Of a stretch of 64,000 bases of DNA, positions 60,554 to 64,000 are shown in pieces. The DNA is from Magicicada septendecula (Eukaryota > Arthropoda > Insecta > Hemiptera > Cicadidae), in contig CM068369.1 in the NCBI GenBank assembly GCA_034769895.1, forward strand, positions 144,233,574 through 144,297,573, written 5' to 3'. Positions within the stretch are counted from its first letter, which is position 1. Every line of letters begins with the position of its first letter. The notes beneath the pieces were generated by a model, which saw nothing but the letters and a program-made list of their open reading frames with translations, did no database searches and had not been told where the DNA came from. The translations under genes and the position numbers were made by a program.

Positions 60554-60949
60554 TATGTTAACAAACACCTTTGTTGTGTTAAGATATGCTTACTTTTTTC
60601 TAGAATAGTCTAAGGTGTTATTAATTTTGGAACCGTAGAAACATCTGGAAGACGTTTCTAACATACGATCAGAAAGGGCGTATGATCAAAAGACTTCCCA
60701 GGGAAAAGATGGGAGGTCGATGTCACAATAGATGCAAGGGAGATAATGGGAGTGCAAAGGTGAAAGTCCCCCCTTATTGGGTAGGAGGAGGTCAAATAGA
60801 GGACGTCAAGAGCCGATTTTGGGCTGTCGTACCACAGAAGAAGGTGGGGGGAATACTATCTGCAGCAAGTACCTAATGATGCGGTTGACATCCACTACTC
60901 GTTAATTTGTAAATACACTCGCTCCCCCTTATCACGCGCTCACTCACGG
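60554..60949. other. No gene recognised
   Basis: Host-side flank of the hAT insertion. A 64-codon open frame (60682-60876) has no recognised domain. Confidence 0.4.
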
Positions 60950-60969
60950 ACCTACTCTCTCTCTCTCTG

Positions 60970-61033
<64 letters not shown>

Positions 61034-61127
61034 TCTCTATCTCTCTCTCTGTCTCTGTCTCTGTCTCTCTGTCTCTCTGTCTCTCTCTCACTCACTCCCT
61101 TTCTCTCTCTCTTTCTCTCTCTCTTAT
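60950..61127 (+). repeat. CT-rich microsatellite
   Basis: Long run of CTCTCT with interspersed CTGTCT, CTCC and CTTT variants. The minus-strand Arg/Glu frame across it is an artefact. Confidence 0.95.
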
Positions 61128-63472
61128 TACTATTATTTTGTATTCATTCCCGTTCTCTTTGGTATGGACTCAAAATACCGATTTCATTTGTAATTGAACA
61201 TTAGAAAAGAATTTGTTTTCCAATCAAAAAACATTAGCTGTTTAAATTAACGTGATGATTTCTGAAACTACCATTGTAATAGCAACATTTACTATCATCT
61301 ATCAACGTGAATTCAGAAAGACTAAAATTTATAACAGGGACCGGTCCTACAGTGCAGCTGTTATGCAGTACAATTAATACAGCAGGCACATACATTAATA
61401 TGCATTAATTAATACGGCAGGACATTAATTATTACAGCAGGCACTAAAGTTAACAACTATGCGCTCAGGTCTCCTGAGGCAACAACTAAACACATAGTTT
61501 TACATTAATTAACAATGTAGCAACATTTGTGTAAAGACAGCTGGTTACTTTTGTAATTTCAATAAATTTATGTTTTGTTAAAATTACATATTAATTTTAA
61601 ATAGCACTGCTGAAACATACTATAAATATTTACAAGCCATCAGTTTAATCATGTTTCATAATTCTCATTGTTTCTAAGAAAAATGTTAATCAAAGTAGAA
61701 ACTTCCTAAACGTATATATATTCTTTTCAAATAAGTTAATTTAAAAACAGCCTATGAAACTAACTCCATAAATAAATAAATAAGCCTTTTAAGTCACTAG
61801 TTATGAAAATCAATAAACATGGATTTTGGATATTTAAAGGTTTATAAAATTCTTTTAAACGAGAAATTACACATACAGTGCTTGTATTGTGGGTTGAAAA
61901 TTTTGTTTTTATAACAATTATATATAAGTATTAACTTTAACCTATACTGTGTATTTTTAAGTATTTTTTTTACCATTACTGATTGTAAAAGTTCTCGATT
62001 ACATTGAAGTACTCCACTGAATCCTGAGTCACACCTTATCTAAATAGTTTACTAAATACCAAAGAGAAGACTAAACGTGAAAGGGTGTGTCCTGAAGGGT
62101 ACACAACGGTATAGTAGTAACACGTATTAACCAATTTTTATTTAAGTTGTATCAATGGCGTGGCGTGGGTACATAACATCTGTTGCCGGTTGTGATAGGC
62201 CTAAAACGTAACCTAAAAATTATTTCGAATGTTTTCTTGTACGAAGTGTTCTTTTAAGAGCATTTTCTATCATTCACTGGGAGAGGAATAGGATCCCGGT
62301 TCAATGGGATCTGACTCTCATTATACTTACACAGAATAAATCAGAAAACAAATAATCTAATTAAAAGTAATAAATACAAACAGAGAAATACATGACTAAA
62401 CGAACAAAACACAAATAGGTGAGTAGTATCTGCTGCACGTTAGTTCCGAAAACGAACATAGCTGCTAACTGACCGTTTGCCGGTTTATACAGCTGTGGAC
62501 GAATGTGTTCCCTCCTCCAGAGTTTGTACAGTGACAACTACTACGAGGTCAATGACCGTGCGCAGTAAAACATTGCCGATTTTTGAGCCGGCAACACAAG
62601 ACAGTGCAAGAAGTGCCCAGCAGTTTGAAAGCAAAACGGTACGCTTTTTTTCAAGTCTCCCTACTAGTATTGTTCGGATCTCAAATTATTCAATAACTAA
62701 AGTAGTTATTCAGTGATATAATTAATATTATTTTCTCTTATATCCAGTACTGTTGCCGCAGGCAACAGCGGTTATAAGTACGCTACGCTACTGAGTGGCT
62801 TTAAGCTAAATTTATGAGTAGCACATAAATGATATTTTGTAATTTGAACAGAAAAATAGGCTACATTAAAAGAAAATAATATACTTACCATTAAATTATG
62901 TGACTTCTTCATTTGCTCCATATTGTAGATCAGATTCTTGGTACTTTAATAGTCTGATATCTTTGGTTTATTTTGTGTGGTTAGAATTACGGAATGTAGA
63001 ACAGTTAAGTTACTAGTTAGGCTAAACCTACACCAAACTAAAATTTGTTAGACTATAACGTTAACTAAGATTCACCTAATGACGACTTTTACCGTAAATT
63101 TTTCAAGAGCTCTAATACTATATCCATTTGTTTCCTTAATTCAACCCTAAGTGTGGACTTTATTGAACCTGTTGTTAAATATGAATAGTTAAATACTGAA
63201 AAAATTACCAATAATGAGACTTTACCTATCAGGAATTACTTTTTTTGTTTTGCTTATAGGGAAGTAATTAAACCATATCAAACTTTTGAGGAAACTAAAA
63301 CTTTCCTTTGCTTATTCAAAATACTAAAAATAAGATTCCGATGAGTGAATATATTTAATCACATATTTATGAAATGTTAGTTAATTATGTTTTAAAACGC
63401 ATGTTAAATAATGCTATTGATTAATGCAAAAAAACGTGAAGTATAACGTATCTAACTAACTTACTGTCAATA
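61128..63472. other. No gene recognised
   Basis: About 2.3 kb, mostly AT-rich. A GC-richer patch at 62460-62780 has a TTG-initiated 79-codon frame and a small palindrome GTTGCCGCAGGCAAC near 62751. None is assignable. Confidence 0.4.
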
Positions 63473-64000
63473 TACGTGGTCTGTAAATTAAGTAATGAGA
63501 CTAATTCACTAATAGGCCTACCTTTTATTTACAATCAAACTACCGTATATCTAGGCTCTATCGCCTTCAAAATAGTCCCCTTGGGAAGTCACGTAGCCCT
63601 TTAGACGGGTTTTCCACTCTTCATAGCAGTGCTGAAACTTATAAACTGGAATCTCCTTCAACTGGTCGGTTATATTTTTTAAATGTTGTCTATCGTCCCA
63701 AAATGGTGTCCTTTGGGGTGTTTTTTCAATCTCGGAAAGAGAAAGTAGTCACATGGACAGGGACAGGGAGGGTAGTCACGTGAATAAGGAGCTGAGGAAC
63801 AACAGAAATATTTTTCTTTGCCAAAAAAATCATTAACCGAGAGTGCTGTGTGACAAGGTGCATTGTCATAATGCAGCATCCAGGTGTTGACGATGGTTGG
63901 TCTCACGCGGGCAACTCTTTTCCGCTGCCTTTCAAGAATTTCTTGGTAAACATGGTGACTGACAGTCTGTCCTGTAGGAAAAAACGCCTTACGGATAATG
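63473..64000 (-). pseudogene. mariner-type transposase C-terminal fragment
   Basis: The minus-strand frame is open from the window edge (64000) to about 63679. It contains QEILERQRKRVARVRP, WMLHYDNAPCHTALSV (second catalytic Asp), a third-Asp region (SRDYPP… CDYFLFPRLKKH) and KGHHFGTIDN. These identify a Tc1/mariner-superfamily DD34D transposase of the mariner family. Around the third Asp there is a small in-frame Pro/Cys insertion compared with the usual SPDLSPCDYFLF. After a one-base shift near 63680 the C-terminus continues (EEWKTRLKGYV, YFEGDRA) to a TAG at 63553-63551. Bases 63473-63550 should hold the terminal repeat (GTCTGTAAATTAAGTAATGA). The rest lies beyond the window. Confidence 0.88.

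Noticed and set aside
60873-61091. Arg/Glu-rich protein on the minus strand
   Set aside because: Translation of the CT microsatellite.

Overview
This is eukaryotic, AT-rich DNA made almost entirely of transposable elements. An arthropod, most likely an insect, fits best: there are mariner, R1-type LINE and hAT (ZMYM-like) remains, Helitron-like termini of a type common in insect genomes, and a TATA plus TCAGTT-type initiator. No species can be named from the sequence. I see no intact host gene, no rRNA or free-standing tRNA gene, and nothing prokaryotic. Most long open frames are antisense shadows, low-complexity translations or pieces of dead transposons.

Bases 1-20560 are three head-to-tail copies of a 6.97-kb unit (1-6974, 6975-13955, 13956-20560). 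Each carries the 3' part of a long terminal repeat (LTR) ending at a triple primer-binding-site-like block, then a broken Ty3/gypsy-type gag with a Glu/Lys-rich coiled coil, then a minisatellite and non-coding DNA. There is no pol. All three copies share the same gag breaks, so the unit was dead, or non-autonomous, before it was multiplied. The array ends in a scrambled LTR: two pieces inverted, one direct (20573-22287).

Bases 22288-44795 are a mosaic of decayed repeats. It includes LINE 3' ends (22288-22905, 36766-36989, 38885-39535, 39930-40510), a large inverted repeat (23413-23630), and a composite repeat present twice in tandem, carrying arrays of ~160-bp units (24876-27992 and 28035-30957). 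It also holds a non-autonomous Helitron (26339-27052), a 953-bp element with ~79-bp terminal inverted repeats (33283-34235), a 146-bp AAG tract and one candidate core promoter (38466-38501). Long stretches between these show nothing recognisable.

Bases 44804-60545 are a three-level nest. The outer layer is a ZMYM-like hAT transposon with a perfect 8-bp target duplication and a decayed minus-strand transposase. A Ty3/gypsy LTR retrotransposon (46408-55905, 4-bp target duplication) sits inside that transposase gene. A tRNA-derived SINE (46540-46818, 12-bp target duplication) sits inside the retrotransposon's 5' LTR. The retrotransposon has recognisable gag, protease, RT, RNase H and integrase, all broken by stops or frameshifts, and its gag is related to the gag of the tandem units.

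Bases 60554-64000 hold a CT-rich microsatellite, unremarkable DNA, and a minus-strand mariner transposase fragment running off the window end. The most unusual features are the triple PBS-like blocks found in both LTR families, the dead-unit tandem array with its inverted LTR pieces, and the clean nested insertion series that gives a relative chronology.
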